Origin: Leucobacter tenebrionis
GTDB lineage: Bacteria > Actinomycetota > Actinomycetes > Actinomycetales > Microbacteriaceae
Direction of reading: 5' to 3'
NCBI RefSeq assembly: GCF_019884725.1
Contig: NZ_CP082322.1
Coordinates: forward strand, 1,302,001 to 1,366,000
DNA length: 64,000 nucleotides
Program-made: the position numbers and the translations under genes
Notes under the pieces: model-generated
Seen by the model: the letters and a program-made list of their open reading frames with translations, nothing else
Databases searched by the model: none
Told to the model about the DNA's origin: nothing
Part shown: positions 30,578 through 39,291 of the stretch, piece by piece
Layout: each line of letters opens with the position of its first letter
Numbering within the stretch: position 1 is the stretch's first letter

Positions 30578-33500
30578 TCAGGGCGCGCGCGGCGGGAGCG
30601 GCCGCTCCTCGACGAATCGCGCTCCGAGCACCTCGCGCACGACCGCCTCCCCGTAGCGGGTGAAAGTCGGAGCGGTGCGCTTCGCCGCGCTCGAGTCGGT
30701 ATCGGACGAAGGATCGGGGGCAGACGCGGGCGCTTTCGATGCCGTTTCCACTGCCGGTTCCGGGATCGCCGCCGGCTTCGCGGCACTCGCGACGTGACCG
30801 ACGCCGATCGCATCCGGCGCGCCTCCTCCGTCAGCGTACGGGTCACTTGCCATACCGGCGTACGGGTCGCCGTCGGGGTCGTACGACGCGGGGATGTAGT
30901 CGTCATCCGGCTGCCTGGCGGGATGCGGGATCGCGGCCCCCGAATCGCTGCGAGCCGCAGGGCCTGGTTCACCGCCGCCCGAGCCATCGGCGTCCGATTC
31001 GTCAGGACCTGATCCGGTAGGCGCTGGCGCAACGGGGCCTGGTTCGGCAGAGCCCGCTTCGGCGGGGCCCGCTTCGGCGGAACCTTGTTCGGCGGAGCCC
31101 GGGTCGACCGTGCCTCGCCCGTCGAAGCCGCGATCCACGGCAGAAGCGGATCCCGTATCCTCTGCCGAAGCCGAAGCCGAAGCCGAAGCCGAAGCCGGAG
31201 CCGGAGCCTGCGCCGGAGCCGGGCTCGGCTCCACTGGTGCCACGGCCGGCTCGGCCGGTGCCGCTGCCGGCTCGGCCGGTGGAGCGGGGGGCGGATCGGC
31301 CCAGGCGGGTGCCGCCAGAGCCGGACCCAGCCCGCTCAGCCGGGCTGCTGCTCGCGCCACCGGGTCGTCAGAGGACAGGCCGTTCGGAGCGCCCGACGCA
31401 CCCGCTCGATGAGGCTCCTCTGCGTCGGGCTCGCGCTGCGGCCCGCTCTGGGAGCTCTCGCCCTGCGGCCCGGATTCCCGAGCGCCGGTGCCGGGCGCGA
31501 TGCGCTTCGGCACGTACTTGACGTTGATGCCGATGGCAGCGTTGATCGTCTCGCGGAGCGGGTTCGCCCCCACGGTCTTGAATGCCGCCAGGTCGGACTG
31601 CGAGGCGAGACCGACAGTGAGCACTTCTCCGTCGAGCCCGAGAGGCGTGACGACCCGAACCGCGTTCCACGCATCGCGATCGGCGTGCAGAATCTCTTCG
31701 AGCAGTTCGGGCCACAGCTCGACCAGGTCGTCGAAGCCGCCCGACGCAGCGGGTTCCGCTTCCCCTGCTTCGTCGGCCCCCGTTTCAGCCGCTCCCGACG
31801 CACCCGTCTGCGAGAGATCTCGCGGTGCCTGCGAGTCGGCGCCACCGGGAGCCGCGGCGGGCTGCACGGGTCGCTGCGCCTGCGGCTGCTCATCCGGTCC
31901 GCCGCTGCGAGATTCGGCTGCGTCGACGGGCGTCTGCGGCGCGGGCCGCTGCTCGGCCGGCGCGGGAGATGCCTGGAATGCGGTATCGCGCCCGATCCCC
32001 TCGAGCTGCGCCGCGCTCAGCACCTCCGAGATGGGCCGACCGAAACCTGCGGCACCCGCGTTCGGGTGGGCCGCCGGGGACGAGGCCCTGCTGCTCGAAT
32101 CATCGGCGGTGGGTGCGGCCGACTGCGCGGTCGACGCAGGCGCGACCGGCGCCGCCGAGTCCGCCTCGACCGGGTCGGCTGACTGCCCGGGACCGGCAGA
32201 CGAGGCGGGATCGGCCGGGCCCGTCCCGGCCGCCTCTGCCGCAGTCGGATCCGCTGTCCCAGCACCTCCAGTTTCTGCCGCAGTCGGATCAGCCGTCACA
32301 GCACCGGCAGGCTCCGCCCCGGCCGGATCCCCCCGCAGGAACTCCCGGATCGAGGCAGCCGTCTCTGCTGCGTTCGGCCGCGCCTCCTCGGACCCCCCGG
32401 CCGCGGCGCCCCGGGCCGCGGCGACCGCGGCGAGCGGGTCAGGACGCGATGTCTGCTGCACGGGCTGGTGCTGACCTCCAGCGCCCGGCGTCGGCGATCC
32501 GCCCTGCTCGGATCGAGCCGCGGCCGCACCCGCAGCACCCGCGGCACCCACCTGAGCCCCTCCGGCAGCTGCTCCGCCCTGCGCCACCCCGAGCCGGCCG
32601 CCCCCGCTCTGCGCAGGGCCTCCACCGGAAGCCGCTGCGCGCTGCGGTGCGGCTGCCGTCTGGGGAGCGTTCTGCTGGGCGACGAGCACACGAGCGATCA
32701 TGAGTTCGAGCTGGAGGCGGGGCGCCGTGGCACCGGCCATCTTGTCGAGTGCCCCGCTCACGACGTCGGCGATGCGCGAGAGCTCACCGGCGCCGAAGCT
32801 CTGAGCCTGCTCGAACATGCGCGCGAGCTGGTCCTGCGGCACACCGCGGAACACCGCCGCCGCGCCATCGACCGTCGTCGCGCTCACCACGATGAGGTCG
32901 CGCAACCGCTCGAGCAGATCCTCCACGAAGCGTCGCGGATCCTGCCCCGTCTGCACCACACGGTCCGTGGCGCGGAAGGCGGCGGCCGAATCGTGGACCC
33001 CGAGTGCGGCCACCACGTCGTCGAGCAGCTCGGCGTGCGTGAAACCGAGCAGCCCGGCAGCGCGCTCGGCGGTGACGAGGTCTCCCTCGGAACCGGCGAT
33101 GAGCTGGTCGAGAATCGAGAGCGTGTCGCGTACCGATCCGCCGCCGGCCCTCACCACGAGCGGCAGCACGCCCGGCTCGACTCGAACGCCCTCGCTGTCG
33201 CAGAGCGACTGCACGTAGTCGATGAGGGTGCCGGGAGCTATGAGGCGGAACGGGTAATGGTGCGTGCGCGATCGGATCGTGCCGATCACCTTGTCGGGCT
33301 CGGTCGTCGCGAACACGAACTTCACGTGGGGCGGCGGCTCTTCGACGATCTTGAGCAGGGCGTTGAAGCCGCCCGGCGTCACCATGTGCGCCTCGTCGAT
33401 GATGAAGATCTTGAAGCGGTCGCGGGCGGGCGCGAACACGGCGCGCTCGCGAAGGTCGCGCGCGTCGTCGACACCGCCGTGGCTCGCCGCGTCGATCTCG

Positions 33501-33775
33501 ACGACGTCGAGTGACCCGCCGCCGTCTCGGCTGAGCTCGCGGCAGCTCGGGCACTCGCCGCACGGCGTGTCGGTCGGCCCCTCCGCGCAGTTGAGGCAGC
33601 GGGCGAGGATGCGCGCCGAGGTCGTCTTGCCGCAGCCCCGAGGGCCGCTGAAGAGGTACGCGTGCCCGATGCGCCCGGTGCGCAGGGCGGTCATGAGCGG
33701 TTCGGTCACCTGGGACTGACCGATCATCTCGGCGAACGATTCTGGCCGATAACGGCGATACAGTGCGGCAACCAC
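30578..33775 (-). CDS. dnaX: DNA polymerase III subunit gamma/tau, extra-long
   Basis: Clamp-loader ATPase. The start is taken as GTG 33775, giving VVAALYRRYRPESFAEMIGQ; TAGCAT ends seven bases before it, suggesting a leaderless message, and the family begins at ALYRxYRP. The AAA+ module has SGPRGCGKTTSAR (about 43-55), zinc cysteines C60, C63, C72, C75 and C78, and IIDEAHMVTPGGFNALLK. At 1065 residues it is longer than most actinobacterial forms: from about 380 to 1020 it is Ala/Pro/Glu/Ser-rich with a folded tau island (FDDLVELWPELLEEI and onward) in the middle and a conserved C-terminal FTRYGEAVVREVLGARFVEE. A hexanucleotide repeat at 31164-31196 encodes alternating Ala-Ser. Confidence 0.95.
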   Translation of the reverse strand: MVAALYRRYRPESFAEMIGQSQVTEPLMTALRTGRIGHAYLFSGPRGCGKTTSARILARCLNCAEGPTDTPCGECPSCRELSRDGGGSLDVVEIDAASHGGVDDARDLRERAVFAPARDRFKIFIIDEAHMVTPGGFNALLKIVEEPPPHVKFVFATTEPDKVIGTIRSRTHHYPFRLIAPGTLIDYVQSLCDSEGVRVEPGVLPLVVRAGGGSVRDTLSILDQLIAGSEGDLVTAERAAGLLGFTHAELLDDVVAALGVHDSAAAFRATDRVVQTGQDPRRFVEDLLERLRDLIVVSATTVDGAAAVFRGVPQDQLARMFEQAQSFGAGELSRIADVVSGALDKMAGATAPRLQLELMIARVLVAQQNAPQTAAAPQRAAASGGGPAQSGGGRLGVAQGGAAAGGAQVGAAGAAGAAAARSEQGGSPTPGAGGQHQPVQQTSRPDPLAAVAAARGAAAGGSEEARPNAAETAASIREFLRGDPAGAEPAGAVTADPTAAETGGAGTADPTAAEAAGTGPADPASSAGPGQSADPVEADSAAPVAPASTAQSAAPTADDSSSRASSPAAHPNAGAAGFGRPISEVLSAAQLEGIGRDTAFQASPAPAEQRPAPQTPVDAAESRSGGPDEQPQAQRPVQPAAAPGGADSQAPRDLSQTGASGAAETGADEAGEAEPAASGGFDDLVELWPELLEEILHADRDAWNAVRVVTPLGLDGEVLTVGLASQSDLAAFKTVGANPLRETINAAIGINVKYVPKRIAPGTGARESGPQGESSQSGPQREPDAEEPHRAGASGAPNGLSSDDPVARAAARLSGLGPALAAPAWADPPPAPPAEPAAAPAEPAVAPVEPSPAPAQAPAPASASASASASAEDTGSASAVDRGFDGRGTVDPGSAEQGSAEAGPAEAGSAEPGPVAPAPTGSGPDESDADGSGGGEPGPAARSDSGAAIPHPARQPDDDYIPASYDPDGDPYAGMASDPYADGGGAPDAIGVGHVASAAKPAAIPEPAVETASKAPASAPDPSSDTDSSAAKRTAPTFTRYGEAVVREVLGARFVEERPLPPRAP

Positions 33776-33898
33776 GGGGTCAATGCTACCTGCGACCTCT
33801 GACATTCTTCGGTCCGTTCGCCCGCAGCACCGAACCGCTTCCGTTTCAGGCGCGAAACGGCGGCCCGGCGTCTCGAATCTCGCCGCCGGCGTCCGCTC

Positions 33899-35092
33899 TC
33901 ACCCCACGAGCGCGCGGGTCTGCCGCGCGATCTCGGCTTCCTCATCGGTCGTCACCACGAGCACCTCGACGCGGGAGTCATGGGAGCTGATGCGACGGGC
34001 CCCCGAGGCGCTCGACGCGTTGCGCTCGGGGTCGATCCGGATCCCGAACCATTCGAGCCCGGCGCACACCTCCGCCCGCAGGGCAGCGTTGTTCTCGCCC
34101 ACTCCCGCGGTGAATACCACGGTGTCGGCTCCGCCCAGCTCGACGAGGTAGGCCCCCAGATAGTGGCGGATCCGGTGCACATAGACCTCTATCGCCAGTC
34201 GAGCCGCTGCATCTCCCCCGGCGGCGGCTGCGCGTACGTCGCGGAAATCGCCGCTGCCCGTGTAGCCGATCAACCCGGATTCGTGGTTCAGCAGACGGTC
34301 GAGCTCGTCGGCGGAGTACCCGGCGCGCAGCAGATGCAGCAGGGCACCGGGATCGATGTCGCCGCTGCGCGTGCCCATCACCAGCCCCTCGAGCGGGGTG
34401 AACCCCATCGAGGTGTCCATGGATCTGCCCCCGTCGATCGCGCACATCGAGGCCCCGTTTCCGAGGTGCAGCACGATCTGCCGCAGCGACTCGAGCGGGC
34501 GCCCCAGATACTCGGCGGCTCGACGCGACACCACCTGATGCGACGTTCCGTGGAATCCGTAGCGGCGGATGCCGTGATGCTCGGCGACCTCGGCATCGAT
34601 CGCGTAACTGTATGCGCGTTCCGGCATGCTCTGATGGAAGGCCGTGTCGAAGACCGCGACGTGCGGCACCTCGGGGAGCATCTGGCGCGCCGCCACGATC
34701 GCCTGGTACTGCCCCGGGTTGTGCAGGGGCGCGAGGGATCCGAGGTCGAGGATCTGCTCGGCCACCGCATCGTCGATGCGCGTCGGCGCGATGAATACGC
34801 TGCCGCCCTGCACCACACGATGCCCGACCGCTTGAATACCGAGAGCCATGACCGGCGTGCCGGCCCGTTCGAAGGCATCGACCATGGCCGAGAACGCCGA
34901 GGTGTGATCGGGCACATGGACGCTCCGCTCCTCGCTGCGACCATCATCGCTGCGGTGCACCAGGCGCCCATCGGCCTCTCCGATTCGCTCGACGAGCCCG
35001 GAGGCGAGACGGGCCTCCGTCTCCGGGTCGATCAGCTGGTACTTCACCGATGACGATCCGGCGTTGACGACCAGGATGGTGTGCACTGACAT
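33899..35092 (-). CDS. ackA: acetate kinase
   Basis: Interconverts acetyl phosphate and acetate with ADP/ATP. The 397-residue product starts VHTILVVNAGSSSVKYQLID, with the N-terminal phosphate-binding signature, and has RRYGFHGTSHQVVSRRAAEY and VVFTAGVGENNAALR, the two further ASKHA-fold signatures. GGTAGGAG precedes the ATG. It follows pta by 15 bp, so the two are one operon and together convert acetyl-CoA to acetate with ATP gain. The 120 bp between its stop and dnaX hold only a short hairpin (ccgtttc/gaaacgg, 33841-33860) and the predicted dnaX -10 box. Confidence 0.97.
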   Translation of the reverse strand: MSVHTILVVNAGSSSVKYQLIDPETEARLASGLVERIGEADGRLVHRSDDGRSEERSVHVPDHTSAFSAMVDAFERAGTPVMALGIQAVGHRVVQGGSVFIAPTRIDDAVAEQILDLGSLAPLHNPGQYQAIVAARQMLPEVPHVAVFDTAFHQSMPERAYSYAIDAEVAEHHGIRRYGFHGTSHQVVSRRAAEYLGRPLESLRQIVLHLGNGASMCAIDGGRSMDTSMGFTPLEGLVMGTRSGDIDPGALLHLLRAGYSADELDRLLNHESGLIGYTGSGDFRDVRAAAAGGDAAARLAIEVYVHRIRHYLGAYLVELGGADTVVFTAGVGENNAALRAEVCAGLEWFGIRIDPERNASSASGARRISSHDSRVEVLVVTTDEEAEIARQTRALVG

Positions 35093-35107
35093 GACGCTCC
35101 TACCGTG

Positions 35108-37228
35108 TTATTCGCGCGATCCGCGCTGCTCGCCGGCTTGCACAGCGGTGATCGCCACCGTGTTCAGGATGTCCTCAACGGTCGCCCCGCGGGAGAGGTC
35201 GTTGACCGGCTTCGCGAGCCCCTGCAGCACCGGGCCGACGGCGACGGCACCGGCCGAGCGCTGCACCGCTTTATAGGTGTTGTTGCCGGTATTCAGGTCG
35301 GGGAATATGAAGACGGTCGCGTGCCCCGCGACGGCCGAGCCGGGCAATTTCGCCTCGCCCGTGGCCGGGTCGCTGGCGGCGTCGTACTGCAGCGGCCCCT
35401 CGATCGGCAGGTCGGGGCGCGCGGCTCGCGCGAACGCGGTCGCCTCGCGCACCTTTTCGACGTCAGCACCCGATCCCGATTCACCGGTCGAGTACGACAG
35501 CATCGCGACTCTCGGTTCGACGCCGAACTGAGCGGCGGTCTCGGCAGAGGAGACGGCGATGTCGGCCAGCTGAGCCGCTGTCGGATCGGGGTTGACCGCG
35601 CAGTCGCCGTAGACCAGCACCCGATCCGCCAGCGCCATGAAGAACACGCTCGAGACCACCGAGACGCCCGGCTTCGTCTTGATGATCTCCAGGCTCGGAC
35701 GGATCGTGTGCGCCGTCGTGTGCGCGGCCCCCGAGACCATCCCGTCGGCGAGCCCGAGATGCACCATCATGGTGCCGAAGTAGCTCACGTCGCGCATCAC
35801 GTCGTGGGCCTGTTCGAGTGTGACGCCCTTGTGCGCACGCAGACGTGCGTACTCGGCGGCGAAACGCTCGCGCAACGGGGAGGCGAGCGGATCGATCACC
35901 TCGGCGGCATCGATCGAGAGACCGAGTTCGCCGCCCCGCTTGCGCACCGCGGCCTCATCGCCGAGGATCGTGAGCCGCACCGTGCCTCGCGCCAGGAGGG
36001 TGCTGGCGGCGCGCAGGATCCGGTCGTCACCGCCCTCGGGAAGAACGATGTGCGCGTTCGCGGCGGCGGCTCGCTCGAAGAGGTCGTAGGCGAACATCAC
36101 GGGTGTGCGCACGCCGCCCCGATGCAAGCGCAGCCGTTCCCTCAGTACGGCCCCGTCGACGTGCTGCGCGAAGAGTGCGAGTGCAGTGTCGAACTTCGCC
36201 GGGGACTCCTCGGTGAGCAACCCCCTCGCCCGAGAGATGCGCCGGGCCGTATCGAACGTGCCGAAGCTCGTGCGCACGATCGGCAGCGTCGAATCGACAC
36301 CGTCGAGCAGCTGCTCGACAGGGGCGGGCAGCTCGAAGCCCCCGTTGAGCACTACCGCGGCGATCGTGGGGAAGGTGGGCGCCTCGTGCGCCATCGTCAC
36401 TGCGAGCAGCGTCTCCGCCCGATCCGCGGCGATCACCACCGCAGCGCCCTCGAGCAGCCTCGGCAGCACGTTCTCCATGGACATGCCCGCGATCACCACG
36501 TCGCGCACCTCGCGGGCCAGCAGTTCTTCGGAGCCGCGCACCAGCTCGCCGTTCACCGCTTCGATCACCTCGGTCACCGGCGGTGCAACCAGCACGAGTT
36601 CTTCGGGGAGCGCCCAGACCGGGAGCCCCTCGGGCAGAGAGGCCGCCACCGCGCGCTCGATCTCGTCGAGGCGTTCGGGATCGGCCCGGTTCACCAGCGC
36701 GGCGAGTACCTCCGCATGCTCGCTGCGCAGCTCGGCCATGCCGAGTTCGGCGAGCTGCGCGATCTCGGTCGCGGTGCGGGCCGGCTGCTGGCCGAGGTGC
36801 TCCGCCTCATCATTCGATCGGCCGCCCAATACCAGCAGCACCGGGGTGTCGAGATTCGCGGCGATCCGAGCGTTGAAGGCGAGCTCGGTCGGAGCAGCCA
36901 CATCGCTGAAGTCGGACCCGACCACGACCACCGCATCGCAGCGGTCTCGCAGCCGTCGGAAGGCCGCGACGATGCGGGCCATAGCGGCGTCAGGATCAGC
37001 GTGCGCCTCCTCATAGGTGACGCCGACGCAGGCGCTGTAGGGCGCATCGGCCGTGGCCCGGGAGTGGAGCAGGTCGAGCACGCGATCCCGCTCGTCGCCC
37101 GCGCGGATCAGCGGGCGGAACACACCGACGCGCGGAGCGTCGGCGAGCAGGGCGTCGAGCACGCCGAGCGCCACCGCGCTCTTGCCCGTGCGCCCCTCGG
37201 CCGAGGTGAGATAGATGCTTGCTGCCAC
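35108..37228 (-). CDS. pta: phosphate acetyltransferase, long form
   Basis: Transfers acetyl between CoA and phosphate. The chosen GTG at 37228 gives 706 residues beginning VAASIYLTSAEGRTGKSAVA; mycobacterial Pta begins only a few residues before this same IYL stretch. The N-terminal part is a BioD-like P-loop domain, the middle a DRTGG regulatory domain, and the C-terminal 330 residues the catalytic Pta domain (NAHIVLPEGGDDRILRAAS, YFGTMMVHLGLADGMVSGA, PDLNTGNNTYKAVQRS). GGTGGAG lies three bases before the GTG, which is close, so in-frame starts at 37258 (ATG) or the GTG two codons upstream are possible. It is the first gene of pta-ackA. Confidence 0.95.
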   Translation of the reverse strand: MAASIYLTSAEGRTGKSAVALGVLDALLADAPRVGVFRPLIRAGDERDRVLDLLHSRATADAPYSACVGVTYEEAHADPDAAMARIVAAFRRLRDRCDAVVVVGSDFSDVAAPTELAFNARIAANLDTPVLLVLGGRSNDEAEHLGQQPARTATEIAQLAELGMAELRSEHAEVLAALVNRADPERLDEIERAVAASLPEGLPVWALPEELVLVAPPVTEVIEAVNGELVRGSEELLAREVRDVVIAGMSMENVLPRLLEGAAVVIAADRAETLLAVTMAHEAPTFPTIAAVVLNGGFELPAPVEQLLDGVDSTLPIVRTSFGTFDTARRISRARGLLTEESPAKFDTALALFAQHVDGAVLRERLRLHRGGVRTPVMFAYDLFERAAAANAHIVLPEGGDDRILRAASTLLARGTVRLTILGDEAAVRKRGGELGLSIDAAEVIDPLASPLRERFAAEYARLRAHKGVTLEQAHDVMRDVSYFGTMMVHLGLADGMVSGAAHTTAHTIRPSLEIIKTKPGVSVVSSVFFMALADRVLVYGDCAVNPDPTAAQLADIAVSSAETAAQFGVEPRVAMLSYSTGESGSGADVEKVREATAFARAARPDLPIEGPLQYDAASDPATGEAKLPGSAVAGHATVFIFPDLNTGNNTYKAVQRSAGAVAVGPVLQGLAKPVNDLSRGATVEDILNTVAITAVQAGEQRGSRE

Positions 37229-37305
37229 GTTCTCCACCCTATGCCGGGCCGCTGACATTCATCGCTCGGTCCGTCGGCGGACGGCGCTCGGACCGCCGTG
37301 ACCGC

Positions 37306-38808
37306 TCAGACCGAGCCGTCGAACCCCAGGTCGGGCTCGGGCAGACCGTACTCGTGCCGCAGCGCGGAGCGGGCGGCGTACCACCCGGAGAGACCGTGCA
37401 CCCCCGGCCCGGGCGGCGTGGAGGAGGAGCAGAGGTAGATCCCCGCCGCGGGCGTGCGCCAGGGCTCCGCCGAGATCACGGGGCGCGCGACCAACTGCGG
37501 CACCGAGACGGCGCCGGCGCTGAAGTCGCCCCCGACGTAGTTGCGGTTGTAGTCGGCGAACTCGGCCGCCGTGATCACCCGCAGGTCGACGATCCGATCC
37601 CGGAACCCCGGTGCGAACCGCTCGATCTGCGCGATCACCGCCTCCGACATGTCGACGGTCGAACCGCTCGGCACGTGCGTGTAGCTCCAGATGGGCGTCA
37701 GATCCCGACCGCCTTCGCGCTGCGGGGCCCGGGACGGGTCGAACGCCGCCGCCTGCGCGAGCAGTACGTACGGCTGCCTCGGATGCCTCCCCCTCGAGAC
37801 CTCGAGCTCGGAAGCGGCGCCCTCTGCGCGGCTGCCGCCGAGGTGCACCGTCGGCGCGGCGGCGACCCGCGGATCCTTCCAGGGGATCGGCCCGTCGAGC
37901 ACGAAGTCCACCTTCGTGGCGGCGTCCCCGTAGCGGAAGCGGCCGAGCGCCCGCCGGTAGCGTCCGGGCAGCGCAGAGCCGGCGATCCGGGCCAGCCCGC
38001 GCGCCGACGTGTCGAAGAGCTTCACCTTGAATGCGCTCAGCTCGCGGACGTCGCTGACGGGGTGGCCGGTCTCGATCCTGCCTCCGTGGGCGAGCAGGTC
38101 GGCGGCGAGCGCATCGGTGATGGCTCGGGATCCGCCCACCGGTACCGGCCACCCGCGCGCGTGCCCGAGCGCGCCGAGCACGACCCCTACCCCGGCCGTG
38201 GCCAGGTTCGGCATGCGGCCGATGCTGTGCGCCGCGACCCCGGAGATGAGGGCGGGCGCCGCCTGCTCTCGGAAGCGGGCGTTCCACAGCGGCGTGCCCT
38301 GCTCGAGGGTTCGCAGGCCCGTGAGGATCGCCGCAGGGATATCGCTCGGCCAGCGCAGCATCGACCCGCCGAGCGCGAAATCGACGACGCCCTCGAGGTG
38401 GCTCAGCAGCGGCCGGTAGAAGCGCGCGTACGCGGAGCCGTCACGGCCCAGCTCGGTCGCCGTGCGCTCGAGGTCGCGATACGCGAGCGCCGCGCGATCC
38501 GCCCCGCCGCCCCAGCGCCCGGCCTCGCCGTCGAGCGGGTTGGCGTACGACACCTCGGGGATCACGAACTCCATGCGGCGCTCGAGTTCGAAGGCTCGGA
38601 AGAACCCGGTGGCGAGCGCCATGGGGTGGATCGCGGAGCAGACGTCGTGCAGCACGCCCGGGCGCACGAGCTCCTGGGTGCGGGTTCCGCCGCCGATGGT
38701 CTCCGCCGCCTCGTAGACCGTCACGGGCACTCCGGCACGAGCGAGGGTGACGGCCGCGGCGAGGCCGTTCGGGCCTGCTCCGATGACGGCGGCGCCTGCT
38801 GAAGTCAT
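37306..38808 (-). CDS. phytoene-desaturase-like FAD oxidoreductase
   Basis: Flavoprotein of the amine oxidase/phytoene desaturase superfamily, 500 residues. It opens with an FAD-binding motif, AAVIGAGPNGLAAAVTLARA, followed by VYEAAETIGGGTRT. The C-terminal part has GIYLCSSSTPPGPGVHGLSG, like the closing FAD segment of CrtI-type and PYROXD2-like proteins. No other carotenoid gene is near, so an acyl or isoprenoid lipid oxidation role is equally possible. TACGCT ends six bases before ATG 38808, suggesting leaderless transcription. A frame extension by 23 codons upstream is therefore unlikely to be translated. Confidence 0.85.
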   Translation of the reverse strand: MTSAGAAVIGAGPNGLAAAVTLARAGVPVTVYEAAETIGGGTRTQELVRPGVLHDVCSAIHPMALATGFFRAFELERRMEFVIPEVSYANPLDGEAGRWGGGADRAALAYRDLERTATELGRDGSAYARFYRPLLSHLEGVVDFALGGSMLRWPSDIPAAILTGLRTLEQGTPLWNARFREQAAPALISGVAAHSIGRMPNLATAGVGVVLGALGHARGWPVPVGGSRAITDALAADLLAHGGRIETGHPVSDVRELSAFKVKLFDTSARGLARIAGSALPGRYRRALGRFRYGDAATKVDFVLDGPIPWKDPRVAAAPTVHLGGSRAEGAASELEVSRGRHPRQPYVLLAQAAAFDPSRAPQREGGRDLTPIWSYTHVPSGSTVDMSEAVIAQIERFAPGFRDRIVDLRVITAAEFADYNRNYVGGDFSAGAVSVPQLVARPVISAEPWRTPAAGIYLCSSSTPPGPGVHGLSGWYAARSALRHEYGLPEPDLGFDGSV

Positions 38809-38981
38809 GTGCACAGCGTAGCGCGGAAAGATAAGACTCCCCACGCACCCGCTAGAGCCCCGGTACCCTTGCTGCATTTCTGCCCTGGGGGAGTTTCCGA
38901 AGATAGCGCCACGTGGGGAGCCATGTCAGTCTACCGGACGCACCCCGCCCGCATCGAATCGTGGGGACGGATCATTCGAGG

Positions 38982-39200
38982 TCAGCGCTCGACGCCGGTG
39001 TCTCCGGCACTCCCGTCTTCACCGGGGACGGCACCCCCGGCTTCAGGCTCCGCTCCCTCCGTCGCTGATGCGCGTCGCTTGCGCATGACGCCGAACAGGA
39101 TCAGCGCGAGCGCGATGACGACGACGATGATCGCAACGACGATGAACACCGTGTTGTCCGAGCCGCCGGTGACGGCCAGGTCATTCGACAGTGACCTCAT
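38982..39200 (-). CDS. LAVTG anchor micro-protein
   Basis: A 72-residue protein that is almost only a cell-wall sorting signal: LAVTG at 8-12, a hydrophobic helix (VFIVVAIIVVVIALALILFG) and a basic stop RKRR, followed by an acidic Gly-rich tail of about 30 residues. GGAGG lies eight bases before ATG 39200. There is no signal peptide ahead of LAVTG and no extracellular domain, so either it is a simple membrane peptide or sortase releases just a short peptide. A LAxTG motif is typical of class E sortase substrates in actinobacteria; no sortase gene is in the window. Confidence 0.75.
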   Translation of the reverse strand: MRSLSNDLAVTGGSDNTVFIVVAIIVVVIALALILFGVMRKRRASATEGAEPEAGGAVPGEDGSAGDTGVER

Positions 39201-39250
39201 ATGCTCTGTCCTCCCCGTGTTTGGGTCTCAGCTTAGCCGCGGATACGGAA

Positions 39251-39282
39251 AGCGCGGGCGGTAATGGTTCACCGCCCGCGCT
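39251..39282 (-). terminator. terminator hairpin of the ABC exporter operon
   Basis: A perfect 12-bp stem, agcgcgggcggt (39251-39262) with its complement at 39271-39282 and an 8-nt loop, lies 10 bp beyond the second exporter gene stop. Confidence 0.75.
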
Positions 39283-39291
39283 CCGACTGAA

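Noticed and set aside
33806-33898. SRP RNA gene upstream of dnaX
   Set aside because: The conserved ggaagcagcc loop is absent and only a short hairpin is present.
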